The position numbers and the translations under genes are program-made. 34,002 nt of DNA from Nonomuraea sp. MG754425 (lineage in GTDB: Bacteria; Actinomycetota; Actinomycetes; Streptosporangiales; Streptosporangiaceae): contig NZ_SSXE01000104.1 in the NCBI RefSeq assembly GCF_021699195.1, forward strand, positions 1-34,002. Reading direction: 5' to 3'. Positions 24,252-31,254 of this stretch are shown one piece after another. Below the pieces are notes generated by a model that saw only the letters and a program-made list of their open reading frames with translations, had not been told where the DNA came from and did not search any database. Each line of letters begins with the position of its first letter. Positions within the stretch are counted from its first letter, which is position 1.

Positions 24252-24278
24252 GGCGGATGAGCCCCCCGAAATGTGACA
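24252..24278 (-). promoter_or_regulatory. ECF41-type promoter of the sigma factor gene
   Basis: On the minus strand TGTCACA (24278-24272) is followed after exactly 16 bases by CGCC (24255-24252). The published ECF41 promoter is TGTCACA near -35 and CGTC near -10, so there is one mismatch. It ends 41 bases before the sigma start codon and suggests autoregulation. Confidence 0.6.
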
Positions 24279-24312
24279 CGCGTGATCGAAGACACCCGTC
24301 GGACGGCCGCAC

Positions 24313-24339
24313 TGTCACAAAGTCCGGGGCGCCGACGCC
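24313..24339 (+). promoter_or_regulatory. ECF41-type promoter of the SDR/oxidoreductase operon
   Basis: TGTCACA (24313-24319) followed after exactly 16 bases by CGCC (24336-24339), identical in elements and spacing to the minus-strand site 35 bases away. It ends 59 bases before the SDR start and marks the two following genes as likely sigma targets. Confidence 0.6.
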
Positions 24340-24398
24340 GCATGGTCGTCAGGACGCCACCCCCCGAACATCGCGATCTCAGAGAACGGAAAGACATC

Positions 24399-25250
24399 AT
24401 GAGCAAGGTCTGGTTCGTCACCGGTTCGTCCCGCGGCCTGGGCCGCGACTTCGTCGAGGCCGCCCTGTCGCGCGGTGACAAGGTGGCCGCGACCGCCCGG
24501 AGCACTGCGAGCCTCGACGCGCTGGTCGCCGCCCACGGCGCGGCCGTGCTTCCGCTGGAGCTGGACGTGACCGACAAACCCGCCGTCTTCGCGAGCGTAC
24601 GGCGGGCCAGGGAGCACTTCGGCCGTCTCGACGTCATCGTGAACAACGCCGGCTACGCCCAGGTCGGCGCGATCGAGGAGCTGACCGAGCAGGACCTGCG
24701 CGACCAACTGGAGACCAACCTGTTCGGCGCGGTGTGGGTGATCCAGGCCGCGCTGCCCTACCTGCGCGAGCAGGGCGCGGGACACGTCGTCCAGCTCTCC
24801 TCGGCGGCCGGGCTCATGGCGATGCCGCTCAGCGGCGCCTACAGCGCCTCCAAGTGGGCCCTGGAAGCCGTGAACGAGTCCCTCGCCCAGGAGGTCGCCG
24901 GTTTCGGCGTCAAGGTGACCGTGATCGAGCCCGGCGGCTTCGCCACCAGGGGCGGCCAGAACCCCGATCCCCTCGCCAACGGCCACCTGTCCGACCCCGA
25001 CCCGATCTACGACGGCCTGCGCCGGCGCATCGCCGCGTTCGCGGGCAAGCAGCTCGCCGGTGACCCGGCCGCCGCGGCCCAGGCCCTCCTCACGATCGTC
25101 GACTCCGACGACCCGCCCCTGCGCGTGCTCTTCGGGCAGGGCTTCTACCCGATGCTCCAGCAGGTCTACGCCGACCGGCTCAGGACCTGGGCCGACTGGC
25201 AGGACCTCTCGGCCCGGGCGCACGGCACCCTCGATCAGGAAACCCGGTGA
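24399..25250 (+). CDS. Short-chain dehydrogenase/reductase, likely ECF41 target
   Basis: A 283-residue classical SDR: cofactor motif TGSSRGLGR (8-16), NNAG, catalytic S135 and Y148-x-x-x-K152 (YSASK). The C-terminal extension ending in LFGQGFYPMLQQVYADRLRTWADWQDLS is typical of the actinobacterial and proteobacterial SDRs annotated as oxidoreductases of this size. ATG 24399 is preceded by GGAAAG; the frame upstream to 24273 covers promoter sequence and is not used. It diverges from the ECF41 gene and is followed 40 bases later by an FAD/NAD(P) oxidoreductase. The substrate is unknown. Confidence 0.92.
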   Translation: MSKVWFVTGSSRGLGRDFVEAALSRGDKVAATARSTASLDALVAAHGAAVLPLELDVTDKPAVFASVRRAREHFGRLDVIVNNAGYAQVGAIEELTEQDLRDQLETNLFGAVWVIQAALPYLREQGAGHVVQLSSAAGLMAMPLSGAYSASKWALEAVNESLAQEVAGFGVKVTVIEPGGFATRGGQNPDPLANGHLSDPDPIYDGLRRRIAAFAGKQLAGDPAAAAQALLTIVDSDDPPLRVLFGQGFYPMLQQVYADRLRTWADWQDLSARAHGTLDQETR

Positions 25251-25290
25251 CCCGGGGCCGAGCCGACCAGCGAACCGACAGGAGTCACCC

Positions 25291-26493
25291 ATGAAGCACC
25301 GCATCGTCGTCCTCGGCGCCGGCTACTCCGGGGCCTACGTGGCGGGGAACCTGGCCCGCCGGCTGTCCCCGGAGGACACCGAGATCACCGTGGTCAACGC
25401 CGTACCGGACTTCGTCCAGCGCATGCGGCTGCCCCAGGTGGCGGCCGGCCAGGAGATCGAGGCCCCGAAGCTCGCCGACGTCTTCGCGGGCACCGGGATA
25501 CGGCTGCGCCTGGCCCGCGTCACCGCCGTCGAGCCCGCGCGCCGGGTCGTCGCCGTGACGGACGCCGCCGTGACGGACGCCGCCGTGACGGACGCCGACG
25601 TGACGGATGCCGGCGGCGGCGAACTCAGCTACGACACGCTGGTCTACGCGCTCGGCAGCCACGTCGCCGACCACGGCGTCCCCGGCGTGGCCGGGCACGC
25701 CTTCGACGTCACCGGCCGGCCCTCGGCCTCACGCCTGCGCGACCACCTGGACAGCCTGGACGAGAGCGGGAACGTGCTGGTCGTCGGCGACGGGCCGACC
25801 GGCATCGAGACCGCCACCGAGATCGCCGAATCCCGGCCCGGCCTGTCGGTGACGCTCATCGCCCGCGGCGAACTGGGCGCCCGGCTCTCCGCCGGAGCCC
25901 GCGGCCACCTGCGCCGGGCCTGCGACCGGCTGGGCGTCACCGTCCTGGAGCAGACCAGCGTCGCGGCCGTCGAAGCGACGCGGGTGCGGTGCGCCGACGG
26001 CACCGTCCTGGCGTCCGACGCGACCGTGTGGACGGCCGGGTTCGCGGTCGCCCCCATCGCCGCCGCCGGCGGGCTGGCGGTCACCGGGACCGGTCAGATC
26101 AGCGTCGATCGCACCATGCGGTCGCTCTCGCACCCGGACGTCTACGCCGTCGGCGACAGCGTCCACGCCGTCGGCGACACCGGCCGGCCGCTGCCGATGT
26201 CCTGCGCCTCGGCCGGCCACACCGGCCGCCAGGCCATCGAGGCGATCGTGGGACGCCTGACCGGCCGCACGGTCCCGCACACCAAGCTGGTCCACACCTA
26301 CAACAGCATCAGCCTCGGACGGCAGGACGGGATCCTGCAGACGATCGACGACGAAGGGCGGGCGAAGCCGGCGTACCTGGGCGGCCGCACGTCCGCACGG
26401 ATCAAGGCCGGCATCCTCAGGACGGCGCTGTGGGCCACCTCGCACCCCACCTACGGCCTGCCCACGCACCGGCACCGCCTGACCACCTCATAG
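25291..26493 (+). CDS. NAD(P)/FAD-dependent oxidoreductase, NDH-2-like
   Basis: A 400-residue pyridine-nucleotide-disulfide-type flavoprotein. FAD motif VVLGAGYSGAYVAG (G9-G11-G14), a second nucleotide motif VLVVGDGPTGIETA for NAD(P)H, and YAVGDSVHAVG for the flavin are in the expected order. It resembles type II NADH dehydrogenases and related actinobacterial oxidoreductases but lacks an obvious C-terminal membrane anchor, so it may be soluble or peripheral. ATG 25291 has AGGAG upstream. Between the two nucleotide motifs a four-unit VTDA(A/D) repeat is inserted in a loop. It is the second gene of the ECF41-linked operon and is followed by a terminator-like hairpin. Confidence 0.88.
   Translation: MKHRIVVLGAGYSGAYVAGNLARRLSPEDTEITVVNAVPDFVQRMRLPQVAAGQEIEAPKLADVFAGTGIRLRLARVTAVEPARRVVAVTDAAVTDAAVTDADVTDAGGGELSYDTLVYALGSHVADHGVPGVAGHAFDVTGRPSASRLRDHLDSLDESGNVLVVGDGPTGIETATEIAESRPGLSVTLIARGELGARLSAGARGHLRRACDRLGVTVLEQTSVAAVEATRVRCADGTVLASDATVWTAGFAVAPIAAAGGLAVTGTGQISVDRTMRSLSHPDVYAVGDSVHAVGDTGRPLPMSCASAGHTGRQAIEAIVGRLTGRTVPHTKLVHTYNSISLGRQDGILQTIDDEGRAKPAYLGGRTSARIKAGILRTALWATSHPTYGLPTHRHRLTTS
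25555..25614 (+). repeat. Four 15-base tandem repeats inside the oxidoreductase gene
   Basis: Four consecutive 15-base units begin GTGACGGA(C/T)GCC and encode VTDAA, VTDAA, VTDAD, VTDAG. The first two are identical and the last two have diverged. The unit length keeps the frame, so copy number can vary without breaking the protein. Confidence 0.9.
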
Positions 26494-26522
26494 GGTGCGC
26501 TCCACGTGAAGTGCCGGCAGCG

Positions 26523-26556
26523 GGCCGGTTCCACCGGACGAGAACGGGAACCGGCC
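26523..26556 (+). terminator. Hairpin terminator after the oxidoreductase gene
   Basis: GGCCGGTTCC (26523-26532) pairs exactly with GGAACCGGCC (26547-26556), a 10-base stem with a 14-base loop, 30 bases after the stop codon. No T-run follows. Confidence 0.65.
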
Positions 26557-26557
26557 G

Positions 26558-26579
26558 ACCCCGGCCGGGGTGCTAGGCT
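26558..26579 (+). promoter_or_regulatory. 14-base palindrome followed by a -10 element
   Basis: ACCCCGGCCGGGGT (26558-26571) is a perfect palindrome three bases before TAGGCT (26574-26579), a good -10. It replaces any recognisable -35, so it may be an operator or part of the upstream terminator. Transcription would start near 26586, giving a leader of about 40 bases before the small reading frame at 26626. Confidence 0.4.
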
Positions 26580-26625
26580 GCCGTTCGTTCGGTACGGGAT
26601 CAGCGTGGCAGGGAGGTGAGGTTCG

Positions 26626-26694
26626 ATGACCGCGGTGCAGACCGCTGCCATGCGCAGCGCCCGGACCAACCTCACGTCCCGGGCCCCGGTCTGA
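26626..26694 (+). CDS. 22-residue leader peptide before the rsgA remnant
   Basis: ATG 26626 to TGA 26692-26694 encodes a basic peptide beginning MTAVQTAAMRSAR and ending NLTSRAPV. Its binding site is very strong: GGGAGGTGAGG, 26611-26621. Part of that site, GTGAGGTT (26616-26623), is perfectly complementary to AACCTCAC (26668-26675) inside the peptide's own coding region, and GGGAGG (26611-26616) can alternatively pair with CCTCCC (26702-26707). Mutually exclusive pairings around a short frame suggest a regulatory leader, but no known family is recognised and the gene it precedes is broken. Confidence 0.5.
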   Translation: MTAVQTAAMRSARTNLTSRAPV

Positions 26695-26788
26695 CCCACT
26701 GCCTCCCTCAGCCCTGAGCCGTCGCGCTCGCCGGGCGGGGTGACGTCCGCGTCTCGTCGGGGCCCCTTCACCGCAAGGGTCTCTCACG

Positions 26789-27421
26789 TTGCCACACACG
26801 CACACCGATCCATCCGGCCTGTCCCGGTACGGGTGGACCGGCGCACTCGACCGAACCTTCACCGAACACGACGCAGCGGGCCTCGTACCGGCCCGGATCG
26901 CACGGGCCGATCGCGGCCGGTGCACGGCGATCACCGCGTCGGGCTCGACGCGGGCCACGTACGCCGCGCACCCGTCCGACCCGCTCCGGACGCCCTGCAC
27001 CGGCGACTGGGCCGCGTTGCGTCCGGACGCCGAGCCGCGCCCGGTGGCCCTGCTGCCGCGGCACCGCGCGATCGTGCGCTCGCCGGCGTCCAGGTCCTCC
27101 CACGGGCAGGTGCTCGCCGCCGACGTCGACCCGGTCGTCATCGCCCTGGCCCTGTCCCTGGCCCGGCCCCTGGACGCGGCCGAACTGGCGCGGCTGCGCG
27201 CCCTGGCCTGGGAGAGCGGGGCGCGGCCGTTGATCGCCCTGACCAAGGTGGACCCGGCCGACGATCCCGGGGCCGGCCACGCCGAGGCCGCCGCGCCGGC
27301 TCCCGGTGCGGACGTCCTGGACACCAGCGCCGCCACCTACAGATTCCGGGACCGCGAACACGGCGCGGACTCCCGGCACACCGGCCAAACCCTGCACCCG
27401 CAGAAGGGAACGAACCCGACC
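26789..27421 (+). pseudogene. rsgA: Remnant of ribosome small-subunit GTPase RsgA, nucleotide-binding loop deleted
   Basis: From a TTG at 26789 the protein follows RsgA: YGWTGALDRTFTEHDAAGLVPARIARADRGRC, TPCTGDWAALRP, ALLPRHRAIVRSPASRSSHGQVLAADVD (OB-fold and linker), then LTKVD (the G4 motif) and TSAAT (G5). RsgA is circularly permuted, so G1, G2 and G3 should follow, but the next residues (YRFRDREH, codons from 27338) look like the C-terminal zinc motif CRFRDCxH with both cysteines lost. About 150 residues including the Walker A loop are missing in frame, so GTP binding should be impossible. The frame continues without stop into the acetyltransferase gene; a 381-residue fusion product is possible. 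Confidence 0.75.
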
Positions 27422-27934
27422 ATGACCGCTTCCTGGACCACCCGCCCCGAGACCGCCGGCGACGTCGCCGCCATCCGCGACGTCAACCTCGCCGCCTTCC
27501 CCAGCCCGCTCGAGGCCGACCTCGTCGAGGCGCTGCGGGCCGACCCGCAGGCGTGGCTGCCCGGCCTGTCCTGGCTGGCCGAGGCCCCCGGCGGGGATCT
27601 CATCGGATACGCGCTGCTCACCCGCTGCCACGTCGGCGACTCACCCGCCCTCGCCCTGGGCCCGTGCGCCGTCAGGCCCGGACACCAGCGGCAGGGCGCC
27701 GGTTCCGCCGCCATCCGCGCCGCCCTGCGCGCGGCCCGCGAGCAGGGCGAGAACCTGGTGGTCGTGCTCGGCCACGCCGAGTACTACCCGCGCTTCGGCT
27801 TCACCCCGGCCTCCGGGTTCGGCATCCGCCCGCCGTTCGACGTCGAGGACAAGTACATGATGGCGCTCGCCCTCGACCCTGAGCGACCGGTCCCGAGCGG
27901 CGTCATCCGCTACCCGGCGGCCTTCGGCGTCTGA
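27422..27934 (+). CDS. GNAT-family N-acetyltransferase
   Basis: From ATG 27422 the product has 170 residues, the normal size of a single GNAT domain. LALGPCAVRPGHQRQGAGSAAIRAALRAA contains the acetyl-CoA-binding (Q/R)xxGxG/A loop, and VVVLGHAEYYPRFGFTPASGFGI is the typical ending of the YhbS-like (COG3153) subfamily. AAGGGAACG upstream is a fair binding site about ten bases away. The acceptor is unknown. The gene is in frame with the rsgA remnant, so translation may also arrive from upstream. It converges with the ABC exporter operon. Confidence 0.88.
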   Translation: MTASWTTRPETAGDVAAIRDVNLAAFPSPLEADLVEALRADPQAWLPGLSWLAEAPGGDLIGYALLTRCHVGDSPALALGPCAVRPGHQRQGAGSAAIRAALRAAREQGENLVVVLGHAEYYPRFGFTPASGFGIRPPFDVEDKYMMALALDPERPVPSGVIRYPAAFGV

Positions 27935-27981
27935 CCTCCCTTCGAACGCCGTACGGCCACGGCTCTGGGCCGGACCTGCGG

Positions 27982-28746
27982 CTACGCGTCGCGCGCCCGG
28001 AACGACAGGCCGCCGCCCACGAGCGCGGCGGCGGCCCAGGCGGCCGGCACGCCCAGGCCGGCCCACGGGCTCAAGGGCAGGGCGGCGAGGTTGGTCGTGC
28101 TCTGCACGGCCAGCCCGGCGTTCATCGGGGAGATCTGCCACAGAGTGCGCTGCCAGCCCTCGTCGCCGACCAGGAGGATGAGGGCGGGAAAGAGGTAGAG
28201 CAGGCCGAGCACGACCCCGATCGCGGTGGCGGAGTCACGTACGGCGGTGGCGACCCCCAGGCTGAACAGGGCGATCAGCGTCAGATAGAGGACGGAGCCG
28301 ACGACGGCCCGCGGCATGGGACCGGCGGTGAGCACGAGCGCCTCGGGGGCGAACCCGTTGCCGAGCAGCAGCCGCCGCGTGACCGGCACGGAGGCGAGCA
28401 CCGCGACGCCGCCCGTGACCAGGGTCAGGCCGGCCAGGACGATCGCCTTGGCGGCCAGGACGCGGATCCGGTCCGGCATGGCCGTCAGCGTGAGAGCGAT
28501 CATGCCGGTGCCGTACTCGCCGGCGACCATCAGGACGGCCAGGATGGCGACGACCGCCTGACTCACCTGGACGCCGAAGAGACCGATGACGGCGGGGTCG
28601 TAGCCGCAGGCTTCGCCGGTGCAGGAGACCAGGGCGGAGGCCGTGACGCTGCCCGCCACGGTCAGCGCCACGATCGTCACCAGCAGCCGGCCGGTGCCGG
28701 GCAGGGTGCGGATCTTCGTCCACTCCGCACGCAGGTGATCCGTCAC
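27982..28746 (-). CDS. ABC-2 type exporter permease
   Basis: A 254-residue membrane protein with about six helices. It starts with LRAEWTKIRTLPGTGRLL, the common opening of actinobacterial ABC-2 permeases (xxEwtKlrtxr), and has GEYGTGMIALTLTAMPDRIRVLAAKAIV, the typical segment after the second helix. The GTG start at 28746 overlaps the stop of the preceding permease gene (GTGA). With the ATPase and the other permease it forms an exporter whose cargo, perhaps a drug, lipid or peptide, is unknown. Confidence 0.9.
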   Translation of the reverse strand: MTDHLRAEWTKIRTLPGTGRLLVTIVALTVAGSVTASALVSCTGEACGYDPAVIGLFGVQVSQAVVAILAVLMVAGEYGTGMIALTLTAMPDRIRVLAAKAIVLAGLTLVTGGVAVLASVPVTRRLLLGNGFAPEALVLTAGPMPRAVVGSVLYLTLIALFSLGVATAVRDSATAIGVVLGLLYLFPALILLVGDEGWQRTLWQISPMNAGLAVQSTTNLAALPLSPWAGLGVPAAWAAAALVGGGLSFRARDA

Positions 28747-30266
28747 GCGTCCCTCCCGCGGAGCCGGTGGATGGCCAGGCCGAGGGCGAGCACGGTGTAG
28801 CCGGCCAGCACGGCCAGGCCGCCCCAGGGCGGCAGCGGGTAGAACCCGGCGATCGGCGTGTAGTGCCATAGCACGTGCGGGTATTCGGGGATGCTCTGGC
28901 GGACGGCGAAACCGGCCGCCGGGGTGAGGCGCAGCAGCCACTGCCCGGCGGCTTCCGGCAGCACGGAGGTGGTCGCCAGCATGTGCGGGACCAGTACCAC
29001 CAGGACGGTGGTGAGGACCGCCGCGACGCTGCGCCGCAGCAGCACGCCGAGAGCGAGGGCGAGCACCGCGGTCAGCGCGAGCACCGCCGCGACACCGGCC
29101 ACGACCCGCATCTGGGTCAGCACCGGCACCGGCAGGACGGCGTTGCCGTTGGCCCGCAGGATCTGCCCGCCGGCCGTGACCGTGATCGCGATCGCGGGCA
29201 GGGCGACGGCGAAGGTGACCAGGCCGAGCGCCACGGCCTTGGCAGTCAGCGCCCGGCCGCGCCGCGGGCCCGCCAGCAGGGTCGTGCGGATCAGGCCGTG
29301 ACGGTACTCGGCGGTGCCGAACATGACCGCCACCACGATGACCAGGAGCAGGCCCATCAGCACGCCGCTGAGCGGACGTTCGACGGTCATGCCCTCCACC
29401 GCCGGTGCGATGTCGCCGACCCCCGTGACGGAGAAGGTCTCGCCGGACCGGGCGGAGCGGCCCGGGTGGTGCACCTGCCCGTTCAGGTACTGGGCGCCGA
29501 CCTCGTCGTCGCGCCAGCCGCCCGACAGCGTGCCCGCGAGCGCGACCTGGTCGAACTCGCCGGTGGCCTCGGTGAAGCGGGCCGCGGCGATGTGCCCGCC
29601 GAGGTCGGCCGGCGTGACGGTCAGGTCGCCGGGGGAGGTCGCGAACAGGCCGGCCTCGACCGTCGCCGGGAGCCCGGACAGGGTCGCGGTGCTGATGCGG
29701 GTCCATCGCGTGCCGTCGGCGGACTCGTACCCGGTGAGCGTGTCACCGGAGCGGACCAGGCGCAGCCACCGGGGTGACCGCTCGGAGACGCCGCCGGGCC
29801 GGCCGGCCACGTCATGCAGGAAGTCGTGCTGCATGCGCACGCCGTGCTCGCCGGTCATCAGCACCGCCGCGTAGGCGGAACCCTGCGTCATGCTCGCCTT
29901 GATCATGACGCCGGCCTTCGCCCACGGCACGACCCCGGCGATCTCGTTCCGCACCCGGGGGACGACGTCCGGCTTGCGGATCCGGCCGGTCATGGACGTG
30001 AGACGAGCGGTGATGCTCCCGTCGCCGGTCAGCCGCCGGTGCACGAAGAAGAACTTGTCGTCCACCTGTTCGCCGTCCGGTCCCACGGCGGGCGGCGGGC
30101 AGTCGGCGGGGCGGCCGTCACGGTCGCACGAGGCATGGTCGCCGGACGCCGACAGCAGCCCGAGCGACACCGTGACCAGCGCCGCGGCCGTCAGGGCGAC
30201 CACCCAGCCGCGTACGGTCCTGAACTTGGTCCACTCGGCGTGGAGCAGCCGCAACGAGTCGTTCAC
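28743..30266 (-). CDS. ABC-2 permease with a large outside DUF1349-like domain
   Basis: The 507-residue protein begins LLHAEWTKFRTVRGWVVALTAAALV (first helix to about 42). Residues 43-298 are then soluble and outside the membrane. Within this, about 115-230 (WAKAGVMIKASMTQGSAYAAVLMTGEHGVRMQ, WLRLVRSGDTLTGYESADGTRWTRI) match the DUF1349 concanavalin-like fold often found in carbohydrate-binding proteins. From 299 on the usual remaining helices follow, with GTAEYRHGLIRTTLLAGPRRGRALTAKAVAL. The GTG at 30266 overlaps the ATPase stop. The domain may bind a substrate or the cell wall; this is inference. Confidence 0.85.
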   Translation of the reverse strand: MNDSLRLLHAEWTKFRTVRGWVVALTAAALVTVSLGLLSASGDHASCDRDGRPADCPPPAVGPDGEQVDDKFFFVHRRLTGDGSITARLTSMTGRIRKPDVVPRVRNEIAGVVPWAKAGVMIKASMTQGSAYAAVLMTGEHGVRMQHDFLHDVAGRPGGVSERSPRWLRLVRSGDTLTGYESADGTRWTRISTATLSGLPATVEAGLFATSPGDLTVTPADLGGHIAAARFTEATGEFDQVALAGTLSGGWRDDEVGAQYLNGQVHHPGRSARSGETFSVTGVGDIAPAVEGMTVERPLSGVLMGLLLVIVVAVMFGTAEYRHGLIRTTLLAGPRRGRALTAKAVALGLVTFAVALPAIAITVTAGGQILRANGNAVLPVPVLTQMRVVAGVAAVLALTAVLALALGVLLRRSVAAVLTTVLVVLVPHMLATTSVLPEAAGQWLLRLTPAAGFAVRQSIPEYPHVLWHYTPIAGFYPLPPWGGLAVLAGYTVLALGLAIHRLRGRDA

Positions 30267-31168
30267 CGGTACTCGACCGCCTCGCTGGTGAGAGCCAGAT
30301 AAGCCTCCTCCAGCGTCGCCCGGTGGGCGGCGACCTCGGAGAACGGCACCGCGTCCGCGGTGAGCACGGCGACGATGCGCTCGGCCGGCAGGCCCGAGAC
30401 CACCAGCGTGCCGGCGTCGGCGACGGTGACGGTGGCACCGGCGCGCCCCAGGGCCGACACCGCCGCCGGAGACGCCGTCGTACGCACGGTGCAGCGACCG
30501 CCGGACGCGGCCGCGATGAGGTCGGTCACGCTGGTGTCGGCGATGACCCGGCCGTTGCCCACCACCACCAGGTGATCGGCGCTGTCCTCGAGTTCGCTCA
30601 TCAGATGGCTGGACACCAGCAACGCCCGTCCTTCACCCGCCAGCGACCGGAGCAGGCCGCGCATCCACACGATGCCCTGCGGATCCAGGCCGTTGGCCGG
30701 CTCGTCCAGCATGAGCACCGGCGGGTCGCCGAGCAGGGCGGCCGCGATGCCGAGCCGCTGCCGCATCCCGAGCGAGAACCCGCCCGCCCTGCGCCTGGCC
30801 GCCGACCGCAGCCCCACCTGGTCGAGCACCTCGTCGACGCGCCTGCCGTCCAGACCCTGCGAGTGGGCCAGCCACAGCAGGTGGTTGCGCGCGGTCCGGC
30901 CGGGCTGCAGCGCCGCCGCGTCCAGCAGCGCCCCGACGTGGGTGAGCGGCCGGCGAAGAGTCCGGTACGGCACACCGCCGACGAGCGCGCTGCCCTCGTC
31001 GGGCGCGTCCAGGCCGAGGATCACCCGCATCGTGGTGCTCTTTCCGGCGCCGTTGGGCCCGACGAATCCGGTGACCTCCCCGGGCTCCACGGTGAACGAC
31101 ATGCCGTCCAGCGCCACGGTCCGGCCGAACCGCTTGCGCAGCCCCTTGACCTCAATGGTTGATCGCAT
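30263..31168 (-). CDS. ABC exporter ATP-binding protein
   Basis: A 301-residue ATPase: Walker A GPNGAGKST, signature FSLGMRQRLGIAAALL, Walker B PVLMLDEPANGLDP, and the switch histidine in VSSHLMSE. The last 90 residues form the C-terminal extension common in drug- and lantibiotic-type ABC-2 exporters. ATG 31168 (MRSTIEV) was chosen over a TTG 18 bases upstream. It is the first gene of a three-gene overlapping operon and diverges from the histidine kinase gene, so the two-component system is its likely regulator. Confidence 0.93.
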   Translation of the reverse strand: MRSTIEVKGLRKRFGRTVALDGMSFTVEPGEVTGFVGPNGAGKSTTMRVILGLDAPDEGSALVGGVPYRTLRRPLTHVGALLDAAALQPGRTARNHLLWLAHSQGLDGRRVDEVLDQVGLRSAARRRAGGFSLGMRQRLGIAAALLGDPPVLMLDEPANGLDPQGIVWMRGLLRSLAGEGRALLVSSHLMSELEDSADHLVVVGNGRVIADTSVTDLIAAASGGRCTVRTTASPAAVSALGRAGATVTVADAGTLVVSGLPAERIVAVLTADAVPFSEVAAHRATLEEAYLALTSEAVEYR

Positions 31169-31254
31169 GCGACCGGTTGTACGCAAACGCCGCTAACACC
31201 GGCCGAACGGGTGCCGTCATGTCGCTGTTAGGTGCGAAGGAGCATCATGAACGC

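Noticed and set aside
26789..27421. Functional RsgA GTPase
   Set aside because: No Walker A (GxxGxGKS/T) occurs anywhere in this frame or the other frames nearby, and the zinc-site cysteines are absent.
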